From Bacteroidia bacterium (GTDB lineage: Bacteria; Bacteroidota; Bacteroidia; B-17B0; Aurantibacillaceae): DNA of 64,000 nt. The notes under the pieces were generated by a model that saw nothing but the letters and a program-made list of their open reading frames with translations, did not search any database and had not been told where the DNA came from. The position numbers and the translations under genes were made by a program. Positions 8,532-17,216 of this stretch are shown in pieces (the stretch's first letter is position 1; each line of letters begins with the position of its first letter). The stretch is taken from positions 211,230 to 275,229 of the forward strand of contig JAEUTO010000009.1 in NCBI GenBank assembly GCA_016787785.1, in the 5' to 3' direction.

Positions 8532-9151
8532 ATTCCCGTTGCAAATAAAACATTTTTAATCGTATTTAAAAGTAAGTGTATTCCCCAAATCAAATAAAGC
8601 GTTGAAGGCTTGCAAGTTTTGAGAAAATTAAAAGTTAAAAACAACAATATTCCACTTGAGAAATATAATAGGAAACCGAGATTAATCCAATAAAAATAGT
8701 GTTTACTCCAACTAACAATTTTTGGATCAAGCAAGAATATCAATAGATAGCTGCTGGCTAAAATCGAAATTATTGCAGATTCAATAGAGCCAAGAGTTGT
8801 ATCAGTGCTGTTATATTTTTTTTGAAAAGTCAGAATAAAAACACAGGAAACTATAAACAACAAACTAACTATCAATGTCGCTAACTTAAGCTTTGTATTT
8901 TCCAATTGCTCATAATATATAAAAACAACAAATATAAATTCAAAGAGAGTAAAGCCATTTCGCACAAAATTACCGTTGCTGCCGTTGTAGACCCAACTCA
9001 AATAGTCGGCTAACATACACAACAACAGATAAAAAAATAAAGCCCATAAAGATTTATTAAGGGCTCTAAATTTAAGTATGCACAAAAAGGCTGGTACACA
9101 AACGCTATAAGCTGAAAATTTTTCTAAAATCCCGTAGCGTTCTAAATCCAT
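8507..9151 (-). CDS. Polytopic membrane protein of unknown function in a two-component operon
   Basis: 214 residues with about six or seven hydrophobic segments (roughly 12-30, 35-54, 66-80, 90-110, 125-142, 152-172 and 184-204) and short loops. I recognise no enzyme motif. The gene overlaps the histidine kinase gene by 25 bp and starts in a TAATG overlap with the 105-aa gene, so all three are translationally coupled. As the kinase has one helix and no sensing domain, this protein is a reasonable candidate for the sensory or signal-relay partner. That role is inferred from gene order. Confidence 0.75.
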   Translation of the reverse strand: MDLERYGILEKFSAYSVCVPAFLCILKFRALNKSLWALFFYLLLCMLADYLSWVYNGSNGNFVRNGFTLFEFIFVVFIYYEQLENTKLKLATLIVSLLFIVSCVFILTFQKKYNSTDTTLGSIESAIISILASSYLLIFLLDPKIVSWSKHYFYWINLGFLLYFSSGILLFLTFNFLKTCKPSTLYLIWGIHLLLNTIKNVLFATGIWMKKNTQ

Positions 9152-9468
9152 TAGCTATTTAAGGCGTTATTATTTCCACAACGGGGTGGGCAGATAAACG
9201 ACCTGTCACCAATGATCCCGTTAACCAAATCATTTTCGTTAGCATCAACGCCCACGATTACAAGTTCTTTTGTGCCTGCTTCTGTGAGTGCATAGTAAGT
9301 TCTAATTCCTACACATCGCTCCTGCGCTAAAATATCAGTTAAAATTTTTTTGCCAAAGTAATGCCCTAAGATTAAAACTCCACCGCCACCGTTGGCAGTT
9401 CTGTAATTTCTGGTCATTTGGCTACCCTCTGTAAGGGTAATACGTTGATCTTCATTTCCTGTAAACAT
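9151..9468 (-). CDS. Conserved-looking 105-aa protein of unknown function, first gene of the signalling operon
   Basis: 105 residues, no signal peptide or membrane helix. The N-terminus begins MFTGNEDQRITLTEG. The middle has FGKKILTDILAQERCVGIR and a hydrophobic ELVIVGVDANENDL segment. The C-terminus has the paired cysteines ICPPRCGNNN. It resembles small uncharacterised proteins I have seen in Bacteroidota, but I know no function for them. Its TAA overlaps the next ATG (TAATG at 9153-9149), placing it at the head of the operon with the membrane protein, kinase and regulators. A signal or adaptor protein is possible. Confidence 0.75.
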   Translation of the reverse strand: MFTGNEDQRITLTEGSQMTRNYRTANGGGGVLILGHYFGKKILTDILAQERCVGIRTYYALTEAGTKELVIVGVDANENDLVNGIIGDRSFICPPRCGNNNALNS

Positions 9469-9617
9469 AGTAGTTAATTTTAAGATTATACCCTAAATAT
9501 AAACTATAAAAATAATAAAGAAAACAGCTTTTTTCCTAACGGTTGGAAGAAATGCTATTATATGATTATATAAAAACTAATTAAAAGTGTAGTATATTTC
9601 TACGTCTTTAAACGTAG

Positions 9618-10268
9618 TTAGCCTTTAGCTATTCCTTGTCTTATCGCAAATTTTATAAGCAAAACTATATTATCACTTTCCGTTTTGTTAAATAAATTTT
9701 TTTTATGGCTATTCACAGTGTTTTGACTAATATTCATTTTGGCGGCTATTTGGGATAAAGAAAGCCCTTCACCTAAGTGTTTAAGTAACTCAATTTCTTT
9801 TTCAGAAAATTTTACATTTTCAATCAAATAGTAAAGTTTTTTTTTATCGTTTGTTAATTGCTCAAGAATTTCTTTCGATATAATTTCATTAAAATAAAAT
9901 CTATGAGAGTAAACACTATTAATTGCTTTTATCAATTCGGGTACACCGTGGTTTTTTGACAAATAGGCTGAAACTCCATTTACGACAGCATCTGCGGCTA
10001 AAAAATCACTATAATCTTGGCTTAATACAATCGTTCGTATAGACGGAAAATCTTTTGCGAAAATCTTAAGAACTTCACTACCTTCTAAAACAGGCATTTT
10101 AAGATCTAAAATAACAATGTCGGGTATATGCTTTTTCACCATATCAACTAATACCTGCCCATTTTCAGCTGCACCTATTATCTCGATATTATCAATACTC
10201 AACTCTTCAACTAGAGCATTTCTATAAATTGGATGATCTTCAGCAATCATTATTTTAATTTTTTCCAT
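9618..10268 (-). CDS. NarL/LuxR-family response regulator, second copy
   Basis: 216 residues. The receiver domain has EDH at 10-12, phospho-acceptor D55 in IVILDLKMP and a lysine in SKNHG near residue 106. The LuxR HTH lies at about 152-214 (FSEKEIELLKHLGEGLSL onwards). It is clearly a relative of the 7075-7722 regulator but not a recent copy. It is read in the same direction as the five-gene operon, 149 bp upstream of it, with only a weak 6-bp hairpin between (9600-9617). No dedicated kinase is adjacent on its other side, so it may share the downstream kinase or answer to an unlinked one. Confidence 0.9.
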   Translation of the reverse strand: MEKIKIMIAEDHPIYRNALVEELSIDNIEIIGAAENGQVLVDMVKKHIPDIVILDLKMPVLEGSEVLKIFAKDFPSIRTIVLSQDYSDFLAADAVVNGVSAYLSKNHGVPELIKAINSVYSHRFYFNEIISKEILEQLTNDKKKLYYLIENVKFSEKEIELLKHLGEGLSLSQIAAKMNISQNTVNSHKKNLFNKTESDNIVLLIKFAIRQGIAKG

Positions 10269-10449
10269 TACTATCTCGTTTTGGTATGATTAGGTAATTA
10301 ATAAAAGCTATTAGGATATAATAAGCGAAAATAAAAATAAATATTGATTAAAAAACTACCTAAAATGGTGAGTATTTATTTTTTCAAACAAATTACTTTT
10401 GTTGCATACTGAATCTAAAATTGAATTTTTTCTTTAATAACGATCAAAA

Positions 10450-10980
10450 ATGAGTATTAAAAAGGCGATGAAAAAATTGGAGCATCTTATACAGTCGTAT
10501 GGTCCTTTTTGGCACGAATGGATGAAAAATGAGAACTGCTCTTTGACTATTGAAGATCTTTACATAATAGAAGTACACACCAAAGACAATTTTAAAATTA
10601 ATCTTTTTGAAACGTTTATGTTTTATAATCAAACTAGACGTGTTGAAATAATTAATGCAAAGTTGATATGGGACTGTAAAAAGTTTAAACAATGGGTGAT
10701 ATTGAATTTCTTATTTAGCATAGTTGAATTAGCTCGAAAAAATGGCGGGCAACACTACTTACACCGACCTATTGGGACTTTAGAATTGAATGAAAAGTTG
10801 AAGCAATGTCTTTTTAAACTAGATGTTTTGTACCTAAATCAAATCTTTGAAAAATATAAAGAAGAGGATCTCGAAAATGAAAAAATCTTTAAAACAATTT
10901 TTGAGTTTGAATCCTCCAAGCGTTTAAATAAAATGCTGGAAAATAAATTTACCACATATCGATCTTACAGCACCAATTAA
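10450..10980 (+). CDS. Hypothetical protein, 176 aa
   Basis: A soluble, lysine- and aromatic-rich protein with no signal peptide, membrane helix or motif I can name. A hydrophobic stretch around 75-95 (QWVILNFLFSIVELARK) is probably a buried helix. The C-terminal 50 residues are charged and helical. The ATG at 10450 is the first good start. It is divergent from the response regulator at 9618-10268, with 181 bp between them. Its base composition matches the surrounding A+T-rich island. No function is proposed. Confidence 0.6.
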   Translation: MSIKKAMKKLEHLIQSYGPFWHEWMKNENCSLTIEDLYIIEVHTKDNFKINLFETFMFYNQTRRVEIINAKLIWDCKKFKQWVILNFLFSIVELARKNGGQHYLHRPIGTLELNEKLKQCLFKLDVLYLNQIFEKYKEEDLENEKIFKTIFEFESSKRLNKMLENKFTTYRSYSTN

Positions 10981-11179
10981 AAACAAAAGCAATTTTTAAA
11001 ATAAATTCAATTTAGATTTATGAGAATATTAAAATATAATCTCCAAATAAATAGTTCTAAAAGTATTAACCTTTTTAAAACTCTTTTTATTATGGATGGA
11101 TAGTTAAAACAAAAAAGATAAGAAATTATCTCAAAGGTTTATAAAACCTAATTAAATCAACTAAATTTTAAAAATTAAA

Positions 11180-14100
11180 ATGGAAAACATGAGAAAAATA
11201 AATTTAAAACTCGTCATATTTATGCTAGCCTTATTAGGTTTTGCAAGTTTGAAGGCACAAAATGCAGGGCCGACCTGTGCTACAGCTGTAAGTTTATACG
11301 ATGGTTATTCGCCATCTGTAACATTAAATACAAATACTGAAGGTTATTTCAAATTTGTGGCAGGTAAAGCTTCAGAAACGTTTACATTACTGAATAATAA
11401 TAACAATATTAATTATCGAATTAACAGGGTAGATATCTTTAGTGGCACATGTTCGGGCCTCACTTCGATAGGTACAGATGTATTATCGGGAAGTACAGAT
11501 AGTATTCTATCACTGCCTTTAAGTGGTTTATCTGTTGGACAAACTTACTATATCAAGTTAAGTAGAATCTTAAACACAAGTCAAACATCAAATTTCTCAA
11601 CTAGTTTAATTTCATTGATATGCGGTGTCGGGTATTTTTATCATTATGACCCCAATTTTAGCAGTTATCCAACAAACAATGTAAATGCTTGGTGTTTGGA
11701 TGCAGCATTCGGAGGTACAACAAGTGTTTGTAATCTAACAATTTGCTGTCAAAACACCTTCGCTATTGTGAATGGTGATTACAATGCTGGCGCTAACACT
11801 CCTGTTTTTCTAGGTAATGGTGGTCCATACTATTACATTGTATATGCAAGCGGAGGAAATCCAACCTACACTGTTGTAAATACAACTACAAATTTAACCG
11901 TGACTCCAATACCTTTTCCATACGCTTCAGGCACAACATATACAATAAATCAATGGGACAACGCTACTTATCCAAACCCTGCAAATCAGCCAGTAGGGAC
12001 TGTTGGTTGTTACAACCTTGTTATTACTTCTATGTGTGATATTCCAGGAGGGTATTCACTTTCACCAAATCCTACCTGCGCAGGTAATCAAGTATGTTTT
12101 ACATATACGACGATTCCAGCTAATGCTCTTTACCAAAATGTTCTAATTTCATATACAAATACACCAGTTACAGCAAGTTTACAGCCTGTAAACTTTACCA
12201 ATGGTTATCAGTGGTTTTCTTGCCAAACTTATACTGCGGCGGGGACATACACAGGGCAGTATACAACTCAATATGGTACAGGGACGCAAAAAAGGTGTGC
12301 AACTACTACCACATTCGTAACTGTTATTTTGCCTCCAAGTGGAACAATCACTGCTAGTGCAGCACCATCATTTATCTGTGCGGGTCAAAATAGCACGTTG
12401 ACTGCAAGCGCAAGTGGTATTAATACATATACTTGGGTGTCACCAACTGGCACTTTAACAGGAAATCCTATTGTAGTAAATCCAACTGTCACTACAACAT
12501 ATACAATTATTGGGGGTAGTTGCCCACAACGTACGGCGAATGTAACAGTTGAAGCAGGAGTATGTTGTGTAAATCCGGGTCACGCTGCAATACAGTTCAA
12601 TAATATAACTCTAGTACCTTTTGGGTCTGCAAACTCAATAGCATGGAGCAGTTTAGTACCAAATAGTACATATAGTGGCACAAATATTGCCATTCCAAAC
12701 ACAGGAATAATTTCTGGTGGTTATTCTGTAAATGGTTATCTAAACATAACAGCCCCAAATACAGTTTTTAATAGCACGAATATTTATTTTGGTGAGAATG
12801 CAATAGTTAATCAGAACCAAGCTGCAACAATTGACAAAAGCTATTGGCATGGTTGCGATAAGAACTGGCAAGGTATATTATCAACTAAGCAATTGACGGT
12901 AACTAATTCGGTTATTGAAGATGCCTCTGGAGCCATTACAATTAATGCAACAGTGAATAATCACAACGGATTATTGGTTGACAATACAATTTTTAATAGA
13001 AACGTTTATGGTATGATTATAACTGGGCCAAAACTTGCTTCATATAAATTAACAGGCTCAATTTTTACTTCAAGAGATATTCCACCCGCCAATTATGTTT
13101 ATACAAGTGGAAATCGTTGGACAAGTTTACCTAACTTCAGTAATGCGGCTCTAGCTGCATATAATACAGGTTATTTGAAAGGATCAACTATTATGAGTTT
13201 ACCAAATACAGCAAGAGGACAAGTTGGTGTTTATTTTGGATCAGCCTCGCTTTTGATAACTGCTGGTAACCTTAATGGAAATATTACTATTGGAGATGCA
13301 TCCACAACTCCTACTATAAATAGTTCATATACAAACATATTTGATTATTTACGAATTGGTGAATACAATAGTAATTCAAGATTAATTTCTTATAATAATT
13401 GGTTTCAGTGGATAAGTTCAAATCCGCCGATGGATTTATATGGTAATTCAACCGCTGCTATATATAATAATTCTACGCCACGAGCTGTTATTGGTTCAAA
13501 CAGCACAGGTACTGGATTAAATATTTATACCAACAATTTTACTAATTCAACCAATGGTGTATATGCTGCTAATAACGGAACGTTAAATGTGTATAATAAT
13601 CAGTTTACAAGCATCACTCAATATGGCCTACAAGTTGAAAACTGGAATTGTACTAACACACAAACGGTACAGATCTTAAATAATGTTTTTGCAACCTGCC
13701 TATATGATCTATATGCGTTTAACAATAACACTATTAAATTAAATTTCGCTAACAGCATTTCAACTTATCCGTTTGTAGCGGTTAAAGCAAAAGTAACATA
13801 CCATGCTTATATCAGCGAGATCAGCAGCCCTGCTACAGCCAAATATTATGTTGGTTATAGCAATTCAACAGGTAAAGTGAATGGTGTTTATTGCATTAAC
13901 ACGTATTCGCCTGCGGTTGTAAATAACACGATAACAATACGAACTCCCGTTGGTGCAGGTTTTAACGCAAACATTTGGTTAGATAATACGCATCAAGGGG
14001 ATATTAAGTACAACTTACTTAATGTATCGCCTACTAACACCAATAGTTTTAATACTTTTGGAATTTTCACCAATGTTGGAAATAATAATTTATTCTGTGA

Positions 14101-15331
14101 AAACAATATTAAAGGTGCAGGTTCAGCTATGAAGTTTCAAGGGTCAAGTCCGAGCCGTATTTACCGGAATAATTTAAATTCTAATCCAACCGCCCCATGT
14201 TTGTTTGGAATTTTCTTAGATAATAGTGGAACTGTCGGTCCAATTAAATATAATACTAGTTGTGCGGAGAATATTTTTGGCGACTTTGTTGCATCACCAA
14301 ATGGTGCTGATACTTATGCACAAAATAATTCTGCTGGCTCTACTATTGATTATCCGGGTGCATTTGGGCCAAGTAATCCTTTTTGCCCTGCGGTTAATTC
14401 TAACATAGTGTTTCCTAACCCAGGTTGGGCTACCCCATTTTCATTGATATCTAATGGTTCAACGGGAGTAGCGCAATGCATTGCACAGCCAATGGGCGCA
14501 ATGAGTTTGCAGCAAACCAGTTCGTCAAGTTCTTCGCCAACACTAAGTGCTGGTGTTCCTGAAATTATGAATACCGCATCAAATTTTAGCTCGAATAATC
14601 TAGCTAATAAAACTATTGCAAACAAAACTACTTTTGAGCTAGTTCGTAAATCAGCTATTAATACAACAAATATTAATGGGGCCGCTGTATTCATGAATAC
14701 AAATTCAAATAATGCAATTGGTAGTTTTTATAAAATGGATAGTTTGGTAGGACGTTATGCCGTGACAAGCAATACAGCTATGTTAAATCAAGCTAAAACC
14801 TTAAATACCTCTCTAGTGCCTGTTGGTGTAATCGAAACAAATCAAAAAGCTTTCAATACTATTTATCACTTGTTTATGAAAGATGAAAATTTAATTACAA
14901 TATCACATATCAATATTTTAAAAAACTTGGCAGCCCTTTGCCCGTTTACAGATGGCACAAGTGTTTATCAGGCAAGAGCCTTAGTGAAACACTATGACAC
15001 AACTGAGTTTTTTAATCCATGTGAGAATAACCCACCCGTATTAAATAGCACTAATAGGTTGATCAATAGTAATACTGAGTTGAATAGCAGCAAAGAAGCT
15101 TTATCTACATTAGTATACCCTAATCCAGCCGGTAACGAAATTACGGTTTCTACTGACGTAGATGGCGCAAAATTGTTTATCTTTAACCTTGTTGGGCAAG
15201 TAGTATTAGAAACTGATTTAATCACTTTAACAAAAGTAAATGTAAGTGACTTTAAAAATGGCACATATATTTATAAACTTGTAAAAGATGGTAAGATCAT
15301 TAAAGCCGATAAATTAGTTATCAGTAAATGA
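11180..15331 (+). CDS. Giant T9SS-secreted beta-helix repeat protein (type A sorting domain)
   Basis: 1383 residues. The signal peptide ends at about residue 27 (ASLKAQ). Translation may start at 11180 or at the second ATG three codons on. The first third is Thr/Asn/Cys-rich with Ig-like segments (for example 390-460). The middle (about 480-1080) has irregular Asn/Gly/Ser-rich repeats typical of right-handed parallel beta-helices. The last 75 residues form a type A T9SS sorting domain beginning VYPNPAGNEITV and ending KLVISK, which directs export across the outer membrane and attachment to the surface. It overlaps the next secreted-protein gene by four bases. The ligand or substrate is unknown; an adhesin is most likely. 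Confidence 0.88.
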   Translation: MENMRKINLKLVIFMLALLGFASLKAQNAGPTCATAVSLYDGYSPSVTLNTNTEGYFKFVAGKASETFTLLNNNNNINYRINRVDIFSGTCSGLTSIGTDVLSGSTDSILSLPLSGLSVGQTYYIKLSRILNTSQTSNFSTSLISLICGVGYFYHYDPNFSSYPTNNVNAWCLDAAFGGTTSVCNLTICCQNTFAIVNGDYNAGANTPVFLGNGGPYYYIVYASGGNPTYTVVNTTTNLTVTPIPFPYASGTTYTINQWDNATYPNPANQPVGTVGCYNLVITSMCDIPGGYSLSPNPTCAGNQVCFTYTTIPANALYQNVLISYTNTPVTASLQPVNFTNGYQWFSCQTYTAAGTYTGQYTTQYGTGTQKRCATTTTFVTVILPPSGTITASAAPSFICAGQNSTLTASASGINTYTWVSPTGTLTGNPIVVNPTVTTTYTIIGGSCPQRTANVTVEAGVCCVNPGHAAIQFNNITLVPFGSANSIAWSSLVPNSTYSGTNIAIPNTGIISGGYSVNGYLNITAPNTVFNSTNIYFGENAIVNQNQAATIDKSYWHGCDKNWQGILSTKQLTVTNSVIEDASGAITINATVNNHNGLLVDNTIFNRNVYGMIITGPKLASYKLTGSIFTSRDIPPANYVYTSGNRWTSLPNFSNAALAAYNTGYLKGSTIMSLPNTARGQVGVYFGSASLLITAGNLNGNITIGDASTTPTINSSYTNIFDYLRIGEYNSNSRLISYNNWFQWISSNPPMDLYGNSTAAIYNNSTPRAVIGSNSTGTGLNIYTNNFTNSTNGVYAANNGTLNVYNNQFTSITQYGLQVENWNCTNTQTVQILNNVFATCLYDLYAFNNNTIKLNFANSISTYPFVAVKAKVTYHAYISEISSPATAKYYVGYSNSTGKVNGVYCINTYSPAVVNNTITIRTPVGAGFNANIWLDNTHQGDIKYNLLNVSPTNTNSFNTFGIFTNVGNNNLFCENNIKGAGSAMKFQGSSPSRIYRNNLNSNPTAPCLFGIFLDNSGTVGPIKYNTSCAENIFGDFVASPNGADTYAQNNSAGSTIDYPGAFGPSNPFCPAVNSNIVFPNPGWATPFSLISNGSTGVAQCIAQPMGAMSLQQTSSSSSSPTLSAGVPEIMNTASNFSSNNLANKTIANKTTFELVRKSAINTTNINGAAVFMNTNSNNAIGSFYKMDSLVGRYAVTSNTAMLNQAKTLNTSLVPVGVIETNQKAFNTIYHLFMKDENLITISHINILKNLAALCPFTDGTSVYQARALVKHYDTTEFFNPCENNPPVLNSTNRLINSNTELNSSKEALSTLVYPNPAGNEITVSTDVDGAKLFIFNLVGQVVLETDLITLTKVNVSDFKNGTYIYKLVKDGKIIKADKLVISK

Positions 15332-17130
15332 TAATTTTTAAAAATATATTTAAAATTTATACTTTTTGTAAACAAAGACCCAAGGCTTTTGCCTTGAGTC
15401 TTTGTTTTTTCTTTTCAGTATATTTGGAAGCACAGCCGGGTCAGAATTTAATCAGAAACTATTCTGCTGAAGAGTATTTAAGTTGTCCAAATGGAAGCGT
15501 CTATCCAATATCTCTTTGTAAAGACTGGTTTTCACCTTTTTTTTCTAGCAGCCCTGATCTCTTCAATTCTTGTGCTACAACGACATTATATACTACACCA
15601 ATAAATGCAATTGGAAATCAAGTACCGAAGAAGGGTGTTGGTTATCTTGGTATTGGTATATTTCAAAACGCTATTCAAAATGACAACAAAGAATATTTGG
15701 AAAATAAATTAAAGCAGACTTTGCTCAAAAATAAAAATTATTGCATCACTTTTTACACAAGTCTAGCCGAACTAAGCCGATTTACATCTGCAAATATGGG
15801 GGTTGTTTTTAAAAAAGATTCGGTTATTAATCATGCAATCCCGGGGGTCAACCAGTTCATAAGCGAGGTTCCTGCTTTTGAGACAACAACAATTAACTCC
15901 GATTCAATTAACTGGACAAAAATTCAATTTAGTTATGTAGCCAATGGTGATGAAAATTTTATGCTAATAGGAAATTTTAATTCAAATGCAAATACTGTAA
16001 AAAATCAAATAAAACCTTTGGGAGCACCCTATGGAGATTTCGCTTACTATTATCTTGATGATGTTTCGGTAGTTGAAATTAACAAAGCAAAAGCGGCATT
16101 AAACGACACGATTTTCGTTTGCGCAAATTCAACATATACATTAGGTACAGATAGTACATGGGATGCCAGTTATCAATGGCAACCTTCAACGGGCTTAAGC
16201 TGCGCCAATTGTCCTAATCCAGTAATTACGGTAACGAATAATGTAAAATATTATTTAACAAAACAGCAATGCAGTACGATAACAAAGGATAGTGTAGTAT
16301 TTGAAATTTATAATTCACCTGTTACAATTTTGCCTTTAAACAATGCGACAATATGCGTTGGTAACACAACTACCCTGAGTGCCGATAGCAACTCTTTTTT
16401 TAATTATACATGGCAACCTACCGCAGGATTAAGTTGTACAAATTGCCCATTACCCTTTGCAAATCCTGTATCAAATATTACCTATACATTAACTAAAAGT
16501 GCCTGTGGTTTCAGTAATACCGCAACCGCAGCAGTGACCATAAAACCAAATTTCAATTTAACCCCTCAAATATTATTAACGGAAACCGTTGGTTGTTTAT
16601 TTGATACTTTGAAGTTTAGTGTTTTCAATTCACCAACTGGAAATGATGTAAATTATAATTGGCAACCTCAGGGTTCTTTTATTTCGACATTTACAAATAC
16701 TACAAAAGCACTAATACAGAACAATAGTTTTTATTATGTAACAGTTAATAATAGTAATAGTGGTATTTATTGTCCATTTGTAAAGAAAGATAGTATTTAC
16801 ATCAGTTTACCCGATACTTGTATAAAGCCATTGGTAATTCCAACTATCTTTACTCCTAATTATGACAATGTAAATGATGTTTGGAAATTCACGATGCCTT
16901 ATGGAACAAAATTAAATGCGGTTTATGTTTATAATAGATGGGGCGTTTTAATTTATTCCATTGACGAACTAACTCTCAATTCGGATAACTCCAAAATCAA
17001 AACAGTTTATTGGGATGGCCATACTTCAAGCGGAGAGGAGTGCGCAGATGGAATCTATTTTTATATAATTTCAATTACTGAAAACGCAGAAAAGAGAACG
17101 TTTAAAGGTAATGTCTCGTTATTGAGGTAA
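15328..17130 (+). CDS. T9SS-secreted protein with gliding-motility-type C-terminal domain (type B)
   Basis: 600 residues. The signal peptide has a long basic N-region and a hydrophobic core ending VYLEAQ at about residue 36. Residues about 40-250 look like a galactose-binding/CBM-like beta domain. Two similar Ig-like segments follow, each with the pattern W-Q-P-x-x-G-L-S-C-x-N-C-P (about 288 and 368). The C-terminus is a type B T9SS tail: IPTIFTPNYDNVND, then YNRWGVLIY, then DGIYFYII. The ATG overlaps the previous stop (ATGA at 15328-15331). A strong terminator-like hairpin lies inside the signal-peptide codons (15370-15410), so expression probably depends on read-through. Confidence 0.88.
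   Translation: MIIFKNIFKIYTFCKQRPKAFALSLCFFFSVYLEAQPGQNLIRNYSAEEYLSCPNGSVYPISLCKDWFSPFFSSSPDLFNSCATTTLYTTPINAIGNQVPKKGVGYLGIGIFQNAIQNDNKEYLENKLKQTLLKNKNYCITFYTSLAELSRFTSANMGVVFKKDSVINHAIPGVNQFISEVPAFETTTINSDSINWTKIQFSYVANGDENFMLIGNFNSNANTVKNQIKPLGAPYGDFAYYYLDDVSVVEINKAKAALNDTIFVCANSTYTLGTDSTWDASYQWQPSTGLSCANCPNPVITVTNNVKYYLTKQQCSTITKDSVVFEIYNSPVTILPLNNATICVGNTTTLSADSNSFFNYTWQPTAGLSCTNCPLPFANPVSNITYTLTKSACGFSNTATAAVTIKPNFNLTPQILLTETVGCLFDTLKFSVFNSPTGNDVNYNWQPQGSFISTFTNTTKALIQNNSFYYVTVNNSNSGIYCPFVKKDSIYISLPDTCIKPLVIPTIFTPNYDNVNDVWKFTMPYGTKLNAVYVYNRWGVLIYSIDELTLNSDNSKIKTVYWDGHTSSGEECADGIYFYIISITENAEKRTFKGNVSLLR
15370..15410 (+). terminator. Terminator-like hairpin inside the signal-peptide coding sequence
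   Basis: A 17-bp stem with one mismatch (15370-15386 with 15391-15407; C15380 opposite A15397), a TTTT loop and a T run at 15401-15410, interrupted only by G15404. By shape it is a textbook intrinsic terminator 38 bases after the stop codon of the 1383-aa gene. Yet it encodes residues about 15-27 of the next protein. It would cap the first gene and attenuate the second. Confidence 0.75.
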
Positions 17131-17216
17131 ACCACAATTTATAATTGGTAACATAAAATTAATATGTGGTAATTAGCGTTACACACATTCTTACTAGATT
17201 TATATAAATATCTAAA

